A DNA stretch of 53,732 bases from Candidatus Methylomirabilota bacterium (GCA_036002485.1 DASYTI010000218.1:1-53732), one strand, 5' to 3'. Positions 39,109 through 47,557 are shown, counted from the stretch's first letter. A program made the numbers and translations. Notes: generated from the sequence alone by a model not told the origin.

Positions 39109-39517
39109 GTTCTTCGCGGCGCTCCTCCTCGCGACGGCGATGCTGTGGGCGGCCCCGGCCCCGGCCGATGATCCGGAGGTGCCGGAGAAGTACGTCTCCG
39201 TAGAAGCGGCCAAGGCGCTCGTGGACAAGCGGCAACGTGTCGTCTTTGTCGATGTGAGAGAGAAGCCGCAGTACGACGATCTCCACATCAAGGGCGCCAT
39301 CAATATCCCGCTCGACTCCATGCGCGGCCGTCTGCGCGACATCCCGCGTAAGGACTTCGTCGTCCTCTACTGAGCCTGCCCTCATGCCCTGGCCCGTGCG
39401 GCCTACCGGACGCTCTACCAGGCCGGCTACCGGAACATGGCGATTCTCGACGAGGGCATTCCCGGATGGACGGAGAAGCGCTATCCGACGGCTGTCACCG
39501 TGGCCCGGCGGCCCTAG
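39098..39517 (+). CDS. Periplasmic rhodanese with selenocysteine at the catalytic position (TGA recoded)
   Basis: The frame from ATG 39098 meets TGA at codon 92 (39371-39373) and then continues open to TAG at 39515-39517, 139 residues in all. Before the TGA is a signal peptide (about 1-23) and a rhodanese N-half (VSVEAAKALVDKRQ, VFVDVREKPQYDDLHIKGAI cut at its end, DFVVLY). After it is ACPHALARAAYRTLYQAGYR and LDEGIPGW, the C-half. Rhodaneses have the persulfide-bearing Cys directly after VLY, so TGA sits exactly there. The start codon comes from a palindromic repeat. It lies between tldD and tldE. Sec is inferred; an inactivating mutation is the alternative. Confidence 0.8.
39391..39403 (+). 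promoter_or_regulatory. Candidate bacterial SECIS hairpin of the rhodanese gene
   Basis: GGCC, loop CGUGC (39395-39399), GGCC. The loop starts 21 nt after the UGA, against 20 nt in the DsbA-like gene, and the loop sequence is the same. The stem is only 4 bp with no clear extension, so it is weaker than the other candidate. Confidence 0.5.
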
Positions 39518-39570
39518 GGCAATGATTCCCACTCCCTCGCGGGCAACAACGTTCCCTTCCGAGTTATCTA

Positions 39571-41130
39571 GTGCCGGCCCTGTCTGATCTCGCTCGCGCC
39601 GTGGGTGAAGGTCTCGCCTTCGTGCGGGCTCAGCCCGGCGTGCGAGAGGTCGAGATCTTCGTGGCGGAGAACCGTACCCTTCTGACCCGGCTCAACTACA
39701 CCTCGCACATCCCCTGCAATGGCGTGGAGGAGCCGAAGAGCGCCGAGATGTATGGCGTGGGCATACAGGCCGCCTTCGACTCGCCCGACGGCGTCCTCAT
39801 TGGCTTCGGATCCGAGCCCAGCGATCTCTCGACCGCCGGCATGCGACGGGCCTTCGACAAGGCGCGCCAGGGGGCGGTGCGGGATCCCGAGTTCCGCTCC
39901 CTGCCCCGACCGGGAGGAGCGAAGCGCGAGCTCTTCGACTATCACGATCCCGCCCTGCTCGCCCTCAGCGATGCGCAGCTCGTCGAGTCGGGGTGGAAGG
40001 TGCTGCAAGGCGGGCTCCGCGCGTTTCTCGCCTCCGGTAGCCTGGCCGAGCTCGCGGGCTCGGAGGCCGAGCTTCGCCGGCTGGGCCTCATCCTGGGTGG
40101 CGATGTCACCATCGTCCAGGAATCCATGGCCATTGCCTCGAGCCATATGCCCGAGGCCCAGACGGATGTGTCCACCCCCATGATGGGCTTCGTGACGGCC
40201 ATGGTGGAATCGCGGGAGGCCAAGGGCTCGGGCTGGTCCACGGGCACGCGGCTCGATCATTTCACCGACGAGGCCGGCGTGGACGCGGCCCGGCGGGCCA
40301 TCGAAGCCATCGGCGGCGAGCGCATCCCATCGGGCGACTACACGGTGATCTTCGGCCGGCAACCCGTCGCGGATCTCATGAACAACCTGGTCGTCCCCTC
40401 CTGTCAGGCGGGCTCCTTCTATTCCTCGAGCACGCACTTTCTGGGTAAGCTCGGCCAGCTCGTCGCCTCGCCGCGACTGTCCATCTACGACCACGGCGCC
40501 ATGCCGGGCTTCATGGGCTCCAAGGGCATCACCTGCGAGGGGCTGCCGACCGGCCGCACGGACCTGATCAAGGAGGGAGTCTTCACGGGCACCCTCACCA
40601 ACTGGTACGAGGCGCAGCGCCTCCTCCACGACCCCGAGCTCAAGGTGAAGCTCGGGGTGGACGCGGCGGCCGCCGCGCCCGCCCTCGTGGCCCGCAACGG
40701 CTTTCGCTATACGGGGGGCGGCGGGCGCGCCTTCGATACCTCGCCCGAGACCGCGGCCTCCAATATCATCGTCGAGGGCAGCGACCCCGTTGCCCTCGAC
40801 GAGCTGATCAAGAGCGTGTGCGACGGGCTCTACATCGGCCGCATCTGGTACACGTACCCCATCAACGGGCTCCGTGCGGGAGACTTCACTTGCACCGTGG
40901 TGGGAGACTCCTTTACCATTCGCGACGGGCGCATCGCGGCGCCCCTCAAGGCCAACTGCGTGCGGATCAACGACAATATCACGAGGCTGCTCACGCACAT
41001 CGCCGGCATCACCAAGGACCAGCGCGGCACTCTGGTGTGGGGCGTCGATGAGGTCGTCTACACGCCCGAGATCGCCGTCACCGGCGTTCACGTCGATGCC
41101 ATCGCGGGCTTCATGGAGGCAACTGACTGA
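39571..41130 (+). CDS. TldE/PmbA-type metallopeptidase partner subunit
   Basis: The 519-residue TldD/PmbA family protein lacks the HExxxH motif and therefore corresponds to the non-catalytic TldE/PmbA partner. Typical segments include PEAQTDVSTPMMGF near the middle and NGFRYTGGGGRAFD and GDSFTIRDGRIAAP toward the end. GTG 39571 is the first start fitting the N-terminus; no good Shine-Dalgarno is seen. It would complete the protease with the tldD product. The stop shares one base with the transketolase ATG. Confidence 0.88.
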   Translation: MPALSDLARAVGEGLAFVRAQPGVREVEIFVAENRTLLTRLNYTSHIPCNGVEEPKSAEMYGVGIQAAFDSPDGVLIGFGSEPSDLSTAGMRRAFDKARQGAVRDPEFRSLPRPGGAKRELFDYHDPALLALSDAQLVESGWKVLQGGLRAFLASGSLAELAGSEAELRRLGLILGGDVTIVQESMAIASSHMPEAQTDVSTPMMGFVTAMVESREAKGSGWSTGTRLDHFTDEAGVDAARRAIEAIGGERIPSGDYTVIFGRQPVADLMNNLVVPSCQAGSFYSSSTHFLGKLGQLVASPRLSIYDHGAMPGFMGSKGITCEGLPTGRTDLIKEGVFTGTLTNWYEAQRLLHDPELKVKLGVDAAAAAPALVARNGFRYTGGGGRAFDTSPETAASNIIVEGSDPVALDELIKSVCDGLYIGRIWYTYPINGLRAGDFTCTVVGDSFTIRDGRIAAPLKANCVRINDNITRLLTHIAGITKDQRGTLVWGVDEVVYTPEIAVTGVHVDAIAGFMEATD

Positions 41131-42026
41131 TGGCCAATCCCGATCTCGCCAAGCTCGAAGCCATTGCCCGCGACGGGCGCGTGCAGATCCTCCGCATGCT
41201 CACCCATGCGGGCTCGGGTCATCCGGGCGGTTCTCTCTCCGTCATCGACATCCTGACCGTGCTCTACTTCAGCCGCATGAAGTACGATTCCAAGCGCCCG
41301 ACCTGGGAGGACCGCGACCGCTTCGTCCTCTCCAAGGGCCACTGCGTCCCCGCCCAGTACTACTGCATGGCCCGGGCGGGCTTTTTCCCCGAGAGCCAGC
41401 TCCTCACCCTGCGTAAGCTTGGCAGCCCGCTCCAGGGTCACCCCGATCGCATGGCGCTCCCGGGCATCGAGGCGGCCACGGGCTCGCTCGGCCAGGGGCT
41501 GTCGGTCTCCATGGGGATGGCCTTGGGACTCAAGCTGGCCGGCAAGGGCGCGCGCGTGTACTGCGTGATGGGCGACGGCGAGACCCAGGAGGGCCAGGTC
41601 TGGGAAAGCCTCATGTCGGGGCCCAAGCTCGGAGCGCCCGACCATCACCTGGACAACCTCTGCGTCGTCCTCGACTACAACGGGGTCCAGCTCGACAACT
41701 TCGTGAAGAAGATCCTCGACATCGAGCCGATCGTCGACAAGGTCAAGGCCTTCGGCTGGCCGGTCCTCGACATCAACGGCCACGATCTCGCCCAGATCGA
41801 CAAGGCCTTCGATCAGGCCGAAGCGACCAAGGGGGCGCCCACCTTCATCGTGGCCCACACCGTCAAGGGCAAGGGCGTGTCCTTCATGGAGAACGACCCC
41901 GAGTGGCATGGCAAGGCGCCCAAGCCCAATGAGGCCATCGAGGCCATCCGCGAAGTGGTCGGCGAGCCCGTTCCCGCCTCGGTGCAACCCATCCTCGACG
42001 AGCTGAAAGCTCTGGAGAAAAAGTGA
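41130..42026 (+). CDS. Transketolase, N-terminal subunit
   Basis: The 298-residue protein holds the thiamine-diphosphate-binding half of transketolase: GSGHPGGSLSVIDILTVLYF (first 20 residues of the motif), FVLSKGH, GSLGQGLSVSMGMALG and the ThDP motif GDGETQEGQVWES...N. With the C-terminal subunit it transfers two-carbon units in the non-oxidative pentose phosphate pathway. Split transketolases are common in archaea and many bacteria. It overlaps tldE by one base and its partner by one (TGATG). Confidence 0.92.
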   Translation: MANPDLAKLEAIARDGRVQILRMLTHAGSGHPGGSLSVIDILTVLYFSRMKYDSKRPTWEDRDRFVLSKGHCVPAQYYCMARAGFFPESQLLTLRKLGSPLQGHPDRMALPGIEAATGSLGQGLSVSMGMALGLKLAGKGARVYCVMGDGETQEGQVWESLMSGPKLGAPDHHLDNLCVVLDYNGVQLDNFVKKILDIEPIVDKVKAFGWPVLDINGHDLAQIDKAFDQAEATKGAPTFIVAHTVKGKGVSFMENDPEWHGKAPKPNEAIEAIREVVGEPVPASVQPILDELKALEKK

Positions 42027-42952
42027 TGCCCGCCAAAGCCTCCCGCGCCGCGTTCGGAGAAGCCCTCCTCGACCTCGGGGCCAAGGACGAGCGCATCGTG
42101 ACGGTGGACGCCGATCTGTCGAAGTCCACCATGACGGCCAAGTTCGCCAAGACCTATCCCTCCCGCGCCTTCAATGTCGGCATCGCGGAATCGGGGATGA
42201 TCGGGCTTGCCGCCGGGCTAGCCCTGGCGGGCCGCATCCCCTTCGCCTGCTCCTTCGCCTGCTTTCTCGTCGGGCGCTTCGAGACCATTCGCGTCTCCGT
42301 CGCCTACAGCAATGCCCCCGTCATCCTCGTGGGCACACATGTGGGCGTGGCCATCGGCGAGGACGGGTACTCACAGATGGGGCTGGAAGACATGGGCTGC
42401 CTCCGGTCGCTGCCGAATATCCCGATCATCCAGCCCGCCGATGAGATCGAGACCAAGCAGGCCGTGGCCTACGCCGTCGAGCACCGCAATCCGCTCTACC
42501 TGCGGCTGACGCGCCAGAACCTGGAGCCGGTCCACGACGACAAGTACCAGTTCCGCTTCGGCAGGGCCGATGTCCTTCGCGCGGGAACCGACGTGTCGAT
42601 TCTCGCCACCGGGGGTACCGTGTGGAACTCCCTGGAGGCGGCCAAGAAGCTCGCCTCCGATGGGGTCCAGGCCGAAGTGATCAATGTCGCCACCGTGAAG
42701 CCGCTCGACGAGGAGGCCCTGCTCCTGTCGGCCGGCAAGACCGGCCGCGTGGTCACCGTCGAGGATCACTCCATCCACGGCGGGCTCGGCGGCGCGGTGG
42801 CCGAGCTCCTGGGCGAGATCATGCCGACGCCCGTGAAGCGCCTCGGCGTGGTCGGTTTCGGCGAGTCCGGGGACGCCAAGGGCCTCTACGCCAAGCACGG
42901 CCTCGATCCCGACGGCATCGCCCGGAGCGTGCTGAAGTTCCTGAACCGCTAG
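42026..42952 (+). CDS. Transketolase, C-terminal subunit
   Basis: The 308-residue subunit contains the pyrimidine-binding domain (FNVGIAESGMIGLAAGLALA, EDGYSQMGLEDMG) and the C-terminal domain (VSILATGGTVWNSLEAAKKL, VTVEDHSIHGGLGGAVAELL). The conserved Glu of GIAESGM activates ThDP. ATG 42026 overlaps the preceding stop; GTG 42023 is a possible alternative, with GGAG at 42014-42017. It completes the split enzyme with the gene before it. Confidence 0.92.
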   Translation: MPAKASRAAFGEALLDLGAKDERIVTVDADLSKSTMTAKFAKTYPSRAFNVGIAESGMIGLAAGLALAGRIPFACSFACFLVGRFETIRVSVAYSNAPVILVGTHVGVAIGEDGYSQMGLEDMGCLRSLPNIPIIQPADEIETKQAVAYAVEHRNPLYLRLTRQNLEPVHDDKYQFRFGRADVLRAGTDVSILATGGTVWNSLEAAKKLASDGVQAEVINVATVKPLDEEALLLSAGKTGRVVTVEDHSIHGGLGGAVAELLGEIMPTPVKRLGVVGFGESGDAKGLYAKHGLDPDGIARSVLKFLNR

Positions 42953-42994
42953 GCAGGCTCTGGCGATGAGCGGAGAGCTCGAGGTTTGCTGGCC

Positions 42995-43291
42995 ATGGGG
43001 AATACGTTCATAACGATCTCTTCCGCAGGCGTGAATCGTGATTTATCAAAGGGCACGCGTGAGCAGCCTTTCTGGGATGAACACGCGCAGTTCATCAATA
43101 AGCTTACCGAGGAAGGCTTTATCTTGATGGGAGGACCTTTGGTTGACGAAAGCGGCGCGCTCTTGATCGTCAACGCAGTGAATGAAAACGAAGTGAAAGC
43201 GAAAATTGAGAATGACCCCTGGTACGCGCACGGCATTCTCAAATTGGAGAGCATACGGCGGTGGCAAATCTTCATTGACGCGCGGAAGTAG
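42995..43291 (+). CDS. YCII-related protein, lower GC
   Basis: The 98-residue protein (MGNTFITISSAGVNRDLSKG at the start; DEHAQFINKLTEEGFILMGG; NDPWYAHGILKLESIRRW) belongs to the YCII fold (dimeric ferredoxin-like, His/Asp pair H30 in this reading). Function unknown. Its base composition and codon use (many AAA, GAA, ATC/ATT) are lower in GC than all neighbours, suggesting recent acquisition. ATG 42995 has GAGG 10 nt before it; TTG 42986 is less likely. The stop is followed in the same frame by a GNAT fragment. Confidence 0.82.
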   Translation: MGNTFITISSAGVNRDLSKGTREQPFWDEHAQFINKLTEEGFILMGGPLVDESGALLIVNAVNENEVKAKIENDPWYAHGILKLESIRRWQIFIDARK

Positions 43292-43480
43292 TTCTACGCC
43301 GCGCGCGGCTTCTGGCCGCTGGTCTCGCGCATCTTCCCCGAGAACGCCGCGAGCCTCGGGCGGCCCGAGCGCTACGGGTTCCGTGTCGGCGGCGTCTTTC
43401 GGCGCCACGGGAAGCTCGGCGGCGAGTGGCGCGATTGCGTGATCGTCGAGTGGATGCTCGACGAGGACCGCGCTCGCTGA
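43292..43480 (+). pseudogene. GNAT acetyltransferase remnant (C-terminal fragment)
   Basis: In the frame after the YCII stop, FYAARGFWPLVSRIFPENAA ... YGFRVGGVFRRHGKLGGEW, RDCVIVEWML matches the C-terminal third of phosphinothricin/arsinothricin-type N-acetyltransferases. The acetyl-CoA-binding part is missing and there is no start codon. The fragment is GC-rich, unlike the YCII gene directly before it, so the boundary near 43291 is a likely recombination joint. Confidence 0.7.
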
Positions 43481-43509
43481 GCGCGGCGACCGGCTATGCT
43501 CTCCAGGTG

Positions 43510-44640
43510 ATGATCCTCCTCGTGCTGCCGCTCCTGCTCCTCGCCGCGCCGGCGACCAGCCTCGCGCAGGAGCCGGCCCCGGAAGACTCGCCAGCTGTAT
43601 CGTCCGCCCGCGCCGGCCTCGAGCGGCGCCAGACGCTGCCGCCCCCCGGGCTGATCCCCCCGGCCTTCTCGGTCAACGGGGTGCTGCGGGGCGGCGCGCA
43701 GTGGATCGTGAACCCTCCGCGCGCGAAGGACGACGTCTTCGGGTTTGGCGCGTTTGACGCCATCCTGATCTGGCGTCCCACGCCGAACGTCACCCTGCTC
43801 GCGGACGTCGAGGCCATCGTCGGCCCCGGGCCCGACGCAGCCCTGGGCACCCTGTCGCTCCTGAACGCCGAGACCGAGCGGCTCTTCGGGGACGACACCA
43901 AGGTCTTCCTGCGCGAGGCGTGGATCCGGCTGCAGTCGAGCGACGCCTCCATCCGGTTCAACGTGGGCAAGCTCGACGTCACGCACTACTTCGACCGCAA
44001 CTTCTTCGCGGAGGACGAGACGCGGCAGTTCCTGAACGCCGCGTTGGCCGGCAACCCGCTCCTCGGGCAGCCGCGGAACGGTCCGGGCACCTCGCTCCGG
44101 ATCAGTCAGGGCGACTGGCGCTACGCGTTCGGCGTGCACGCGCCCGGCGACGTGGACGACGACCTCTCGGGCCTGCCGTATTTCATCGCCGAGCTCGGCC
44201 GCCGACGCATCTTCCCGCTCGTTGGCCACTATCGCTGGTGGGCGCGCGTCGGCTCCGTGCCCGAGCACCGCGACGACCTCACGTGGGGCACGGGCCTCAG
44301 CATCGATCAGCTCGTCATCGCCGACACCGGCGTCTTCGTGCGCGCCGGACTCAGCCGCAGCGAGGGCGAGTCGCTGACCTCGCACGCGTGGTCCGCGGGC
44401 GTGCAGCACACGCCCTCGTGGCTCGGCCGCGCGAAAGACCTGGCCGGGGTCGGCTACTCGTTCCTGCGCCAGCCCGAGGGGCGCGAGCAGGTGGCCGAGG
44501 CCTACTACAACCTCTCCCTGGCCGACTGTTGCGCGATCATCGCGAACGTGCAATGGATCCTGTCCGGCCCGAACCTGGTCAGCGGCCGGCGCAATCGCGA
44601 CGTGGTGGTGCCCGGCCTCCGGGCGCTGATCTCGTTCTAG
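43510..44640 (+). CDS. Outer-membrane porin (OprB/carbohydrate-porin-like)
   Basis: The 376-residue protein has a signal peptide (about 1-19, LLLLAAPATSLAQE). Alternating beta-strand sequence follows, typical of an outer-membrane barrel, with SSDASIRFNVGKLDVTHYFD, GDWRYAFGVHAPGDVDDD and SIDQLVIADTGVFVRAGLSR (cut), and ends with Phe (LRALISF) as barrels do. It resembles OprB-type carbohydrate porins. ATG 43510 is chosen because the signal peptide starts there; GTG 43507 is adjacent. The solute is unknown. Confidence 0.78.
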   Translation: MILLVLPLLLLAAPATSLAQEPAPEDSPAVSSARAGLERRQTLPPPGLIPPAFSVNGVLRGGAQWIVNPPRAKDDVFGFGAFDAILIWRPTPNVTLLADVEAIVGPGPDAALGTLSLLNAETERLFGDDTKVFLREAWIRLQSSDASIRFNVGKLDVTHYFDRNFFAEDETRQFLNAALAGNPLLGQPRNGPGTSLRISQGDWRYAFGVHAPGDVDDDLSGLPYFIAELGRRRIFPLVGHYRWWARVGSVPEHRDDLTWGTGLSIDQLVIADTGVFVRAGLSRSEGESLTSHAWSAGVQHTPSWLGRAKDLAGVGYSFLRQPEGREQVAEAYYNLSLADCCAIIANVQWILSGPNLVSGRRNRDVVVPGLRALISF

Positions 44641-44831
44641 GGGCGCCGAGCAGGTCGGCGATGGCGGCGAGGATCGCGGAGAGCGAGAAGGCGCGCGAGC
44701 CGACGAGGGGGCGCCCCCCACCCTGTCGACGAGAAGCGCGTTGCTGCCCTTGACTCCGACCCGGAGACGGACTAGCTTCGAGCCATCAATAGCGACCCAA
44801 CGGTCCGGCCCTTACTCTCAGGAGGTGCCTG

Positions 44832-46307
44832 GTGAGCGGCAACGGTCATCCCACCCCGGCCCAGATTCGTTCCAAGCTGAACCACCCCGTGATCGACGCC
44901 GACGGCCACTGGCTGGAGTACGGCCCCGTCTTCTCGGAGCAGATGCGGAAGATCGGTGGGAACAAGGCCGCCGAGGCTTTCCTCGCCGCGCTCAGATCGA
45001 CCCGCGAGAGCCTGATGACGCCCGTGGACGAGCGGCGGCGGCGTCGCATCGGGCAGGAAGGCTTCTGGTCGCGAGCGGAGCGGAACACCCGCGACCGCGC
45101 CACCGGGCTGTTCCCGCGGTTCCTCTACGAGCGCCTCGAGGAGCTCGGAATCGACTTCGCGACCATCTATCCCACGGCGGGCCTCCGCATCGGCCGGATC
45201 GCCGACGACGAGGGGCGTCGCGCCGTCTGCCACGCCTTCAACATCGTCACCGCCGACTACTTCCGCGACTTCGGCGACCGCATGACGCCGGCGGCGGCCA
45301 TCCCGACCCACACGCCCGAGGAGGCGATCGAGGAGCTGGAGTTCTGCGTTCGTCAGCTCGGCACCAAGGTCGCGATGTTCACCAGCCCGGTCCCGCGGCC
45401 GGTGGCGTCGGTCACCAATCGCGATGGCGACGTCGGCCGCTTCGCCGTCTGGTACGACGCGGTCGGCCTGGACAGCCTCTACGACTACGATCCGCTCTGG
45501 AAGAAGTGCATGGAGCTCGGGATCGCGCCGACGTTCCACACCGGGTCGAGCCGGCAGGGGCTCAGGAATACGGCCGTGAACTTCACCTACAACCACATCG
45601 GCCACTTCGCCGAGTCCGGCCACGCCGCCTGCAAGGCGATCTTCCTCGGCGGCGTCACCCGTCGCTTCCCCCAGCTCCGGTTCGCTTTCCTCGAGGGCGG
45701 GGTGGGCTGGGGCTGCATGCTCTTCGGCGATCTGATCGGCCACTGGGACAAGCGGAACCGGAAGGCGCTCGAGCACACCGATCCGCGCACGCTCGATCGC
45801 GCGCTGCTCCTGGAGCTGGCGGAGAAGTACGGATATCACGATCACATCGCGGCGCTGCGCGCGCGTGACGGCTGGCCCGATCCGGACGCCGTCAACCTGA
45901 CCGGCGGCCTCGCGGACCTCGACGACTACTCGGCCTGCCAGATCACCAAGAAGCAGGACTGGCAGGATCTGTTCGTGACACCGTTCTACTTCGGCTGCGA
46001 GGCCGACGACCGGGCGAACGCCTGGGCGTTCAAGAAGGGCGCGAACCCCTTCAGCGCGCGTCTCAACGCGATCATGGGCTCGGACATCGGCCACTTCGAC
46101 GTTCCGGACATGATGGAGGTGCTGCCGGAGGCGTACGAGCTCGTCGACGACGGTCTCATCGACAGGGACGACTTCCGCGACTTCACGTTCGCCAACGCAG
46201 TCCGGCTGTGGGGCACGCAGAACCCAAAGTTCTTCGAGGGCACGGCGGTCGCGAAGGCGGCCGCGGCGGTTCTGGCGGAGGCGAAGAAGGCCCCGGCCGA
46301 CGTCTGA
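44832..46307 (+). CDS. Amidohydrolase family 2 (TIM-barrel metal-dependent hydrolase)
   Basis: The 491-residue protein is an ACMSD-like amidohydrolase 2: PVIDADGHWLEYGP carries the DxH metal ligands (D24, H26), and later come APTFHTGS, FAFLEGGVGWGCMLFGDLIG (first 20 residues) and MGSDIGHFD with the catalytic Asp. Members decarboxylate or hydrolyse aromatic-ring fragments. GTG 44832 follows GGAGG at the right distance. A strong terminator follows. A second amidohydrolase (47743) and two solute-binding proteins are nearby, suggesting catabolism of an imported compound. Confidence 0.88.
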   Translation: MSGNGHPTPAQIRSKLNHPVIDADGHWLEYGPVFSEQMRKIGGNKAAEAFLAALRSTRESLMTPVDERRRRRIGQEGFWSRAERNTRDRATGLFPRFLYERLEELGIDFATIYPTAGLRIGRIADDEGRRAVCHAFNIVTADYFRDFGDRMTPAAAIPTHTPEEAIEELEFCVRQLGTKVAMFTSPVPRPVASVTNRDGDVGRFAVWYDAVGLDSLYDYDPLWKKCMELGIAPTFHTGSSRQGLRNTAVNFTYNHIGHFAESGHAACKAIFLGGVTRRFPQLRFAFLEGGVGWGCMLFGDLIGHWDKRNRKALEHTDPRTLDRALLLELAEKYGYHDHIAALRARDGWPDPDAVNLTGGLADLDDYSACQITKKQDWQDLFVTPFYFGCEADDRANAWAFKKGANPFSARLNAIMGSDIGHFDVPDMMEVLPEAYELVDDGLIDRDDFRDFTFANAVRLWGTQNPKFFEGTAVAKAAAAVLAEAKKAPADV

Positions 46308-46330
46308 GCCAAACGCCGCGCTCGATCAGC

Positions 46331-46357
46331 GAAGGGGGCCGTGGAGGCCCCCTTCGT
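46331..46357. terminator. Bidirectional terminator between convergent genes
   Basis: GAAGGGGGCC pairs with GGCCCCCTTC around GTGGA, followed by GTTCTTCC on the plus strand. It lies 24 nt after the amidohydrolase stop and about 150 nt from the convergent binding-protein gene. Confidence 0.8.
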
Positions 46358-46508
46358 TCTTCCTCGTCTCGCTTCCGATCAGGTCGCCGATCCGGTTCCG
46401 GTATTCCAGGCGCGCGATCCTAGGCCAAGGTCTCTGTGTTCTCAGAAGTATCGCGTTCGACGCTTCTCACCGGGAGCGGCGCCGGCAAGCGGGCGTGCGC
46501 CTCCCGGA

Positions 46509-47435
46509 TCAGGACGGAGCAGACCAGAGATCGCGGAAGCGCGTAGCCACCACCTCGTCGTAAGCGACCGGTGTCGCCAGCAGGCCGATGGCCCGGGCGA
46601 AGCCGCTCATCGCCGCTACCGCCGCTTCCGGGATGACGGGATCGTAGAAGGGGAGATCGCGTTCGACGATCGCCGCGATGATCTCGGCGGCCGCGGGCGG
46701 AAACCGCCGCCGGCCGACCTCACCCGCGCGGGCTGGCTCCTTCCGGAGCAGGCGCTGGGTCCGCACGATCGCGCGCACGGCGGCCGCCACGCGCTCGGGC
46801 TCGCGGGCGATGAGCGCCTCGGTCGTCGAGAGCGCGGCGAACGTGTAGTGGCCGGCCCCCGGCGGGCCGTCACCGCGCCGGACGTCGGCGATGATCTTCC
46901 CGACCCCGCGCCGCACGGCGGTCTCGCTGCCCAGGGCGTTGGCCCAGAACCCATCGACGAGCCGGCGCTCGAGGGCCTCCGCGGCCACCACGCCGAACGA
47001 CGCGCCCGGATCGAGCGCGCCGGGCACCGGTCCAATCGCGATGCCGTCGCGGGCGGGATCGATGCCGACCTCGGCGAGCAGGCGCAGAAAGGCGCGATCC
47101 GGTCCGGGGGCGGCGCCGATGCGGAGGCCCTTGACGGCGCCGATGTCGCCGCGACGGGCCGGCAGATCCGCGCGCAAGACCAGCAGCCACGGTGTTCCCT
47201 GCGACAGCGTGACGACGAGCTTCGCGCTCTTCCATTGGGGGAAGGCGAGCAGCGTCGTGTGGGCGCCGCCGGCCACGAAGTCCACCGCGCCGTCGCGCAA
47301 GGCATTGACCGCGTCGAGCGAGGGAAGCAGCTCCACGTGGGCCTCCAGCCCCTCCTCGCGGTAGACGCCGAGCTCTTCGGCGGCCAGGGCGGGAAAGTAG
47401 GAGTTCGTCACCAGATCCGGGGTGGCGATCCTCAT
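46509..47435 (-). CDS. ABC substrate-binding protein, NMT1/SsuA-like, no signal peptide
   Basis: The 308-residue protein opens directly with the family core MRIATPDLVTNSYFPALAAE and continues with AVDFVAGGAHTTL and LRIGAAPGPDRAFLRLLAEV. It fits the NMT1/THI5-like binding proteins for pyrimidines, nitrate or sulfonates. No signal peptide precedes the core, so either export depends on a missed element or the protein works in the cytoplasm. Its ATG overlaps the stop of a 41-residue gene (ATGA). No permease or ATPase partner is adjacent. Confidence 0.83.
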   Translation of the reverse strand: MRIATPDLVTNSYFPALAAEELGVYREEGLEAHVELLPSLDAVNALRDGAVDFVAGGAHTTLLAFPQWKSAKLVVTLSQGTPWLLVLRADLPARRGDIGAVKGLRIGAAPGPDRAFLRLLAEVGIDPARDGIAIGPVPGALDPGASFGVVAAEALERRLVDGFWANALGSETAVRRGVGKIIADVRRGDGPPGAGHYTFAALSTTEALIAREPERVAAAVRAIVRTQRLLRKEPARAGEVGRRRFPPAAAEIIAAIVERDLPFYDPVIPEAAVAAMSGFARAIGLLATPVAYDEVVATRFRDLWSAPS

Positions 47436-47557
47436 CGCGCGAAGCCGTAGACCATGGCCACGGGCGCGTAGCCTTCGTAGTGGAAGTAGGCGCCCTCCGG
47501 ATCGCCGGGTTTTTCGAGCGGGAGGGGCGCCCGGTTGCGAGATATGTAGCCCGTCAT
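47432..47557 (-). CDS. 41-residue protein coupled to the binding-protein gene
   Basis: ATG 47557 is preceded by a strong Shine-Dalgarno (GGGGAGG, 6 nt spacing), and the stop overlaps the next gene's ATG by 4 nt. The peptide (MTGYISRNRAPLPLEKPGDP at the start, EGYAPVAMVYGFAR at the end) is not recognised. It is rich in aromatic residues and has no signal peptide. It may be a functional small protein or a leader peptide whose translation controls the binding protein. Confidence 0.6.
   Translation of the reverse strand: MTGYISRNRAPLPLEKPGDPEGAYFHYEGYAPVAMVYGFAR

Noticed and set aside
27944-39373. TGA reassigned to an amino acid genome-wide
   Set aside because: Many intact genes here end at TGA at the expected family length (for example at 1628, 4188, 8547, 9466), so TGA is a normal stop.
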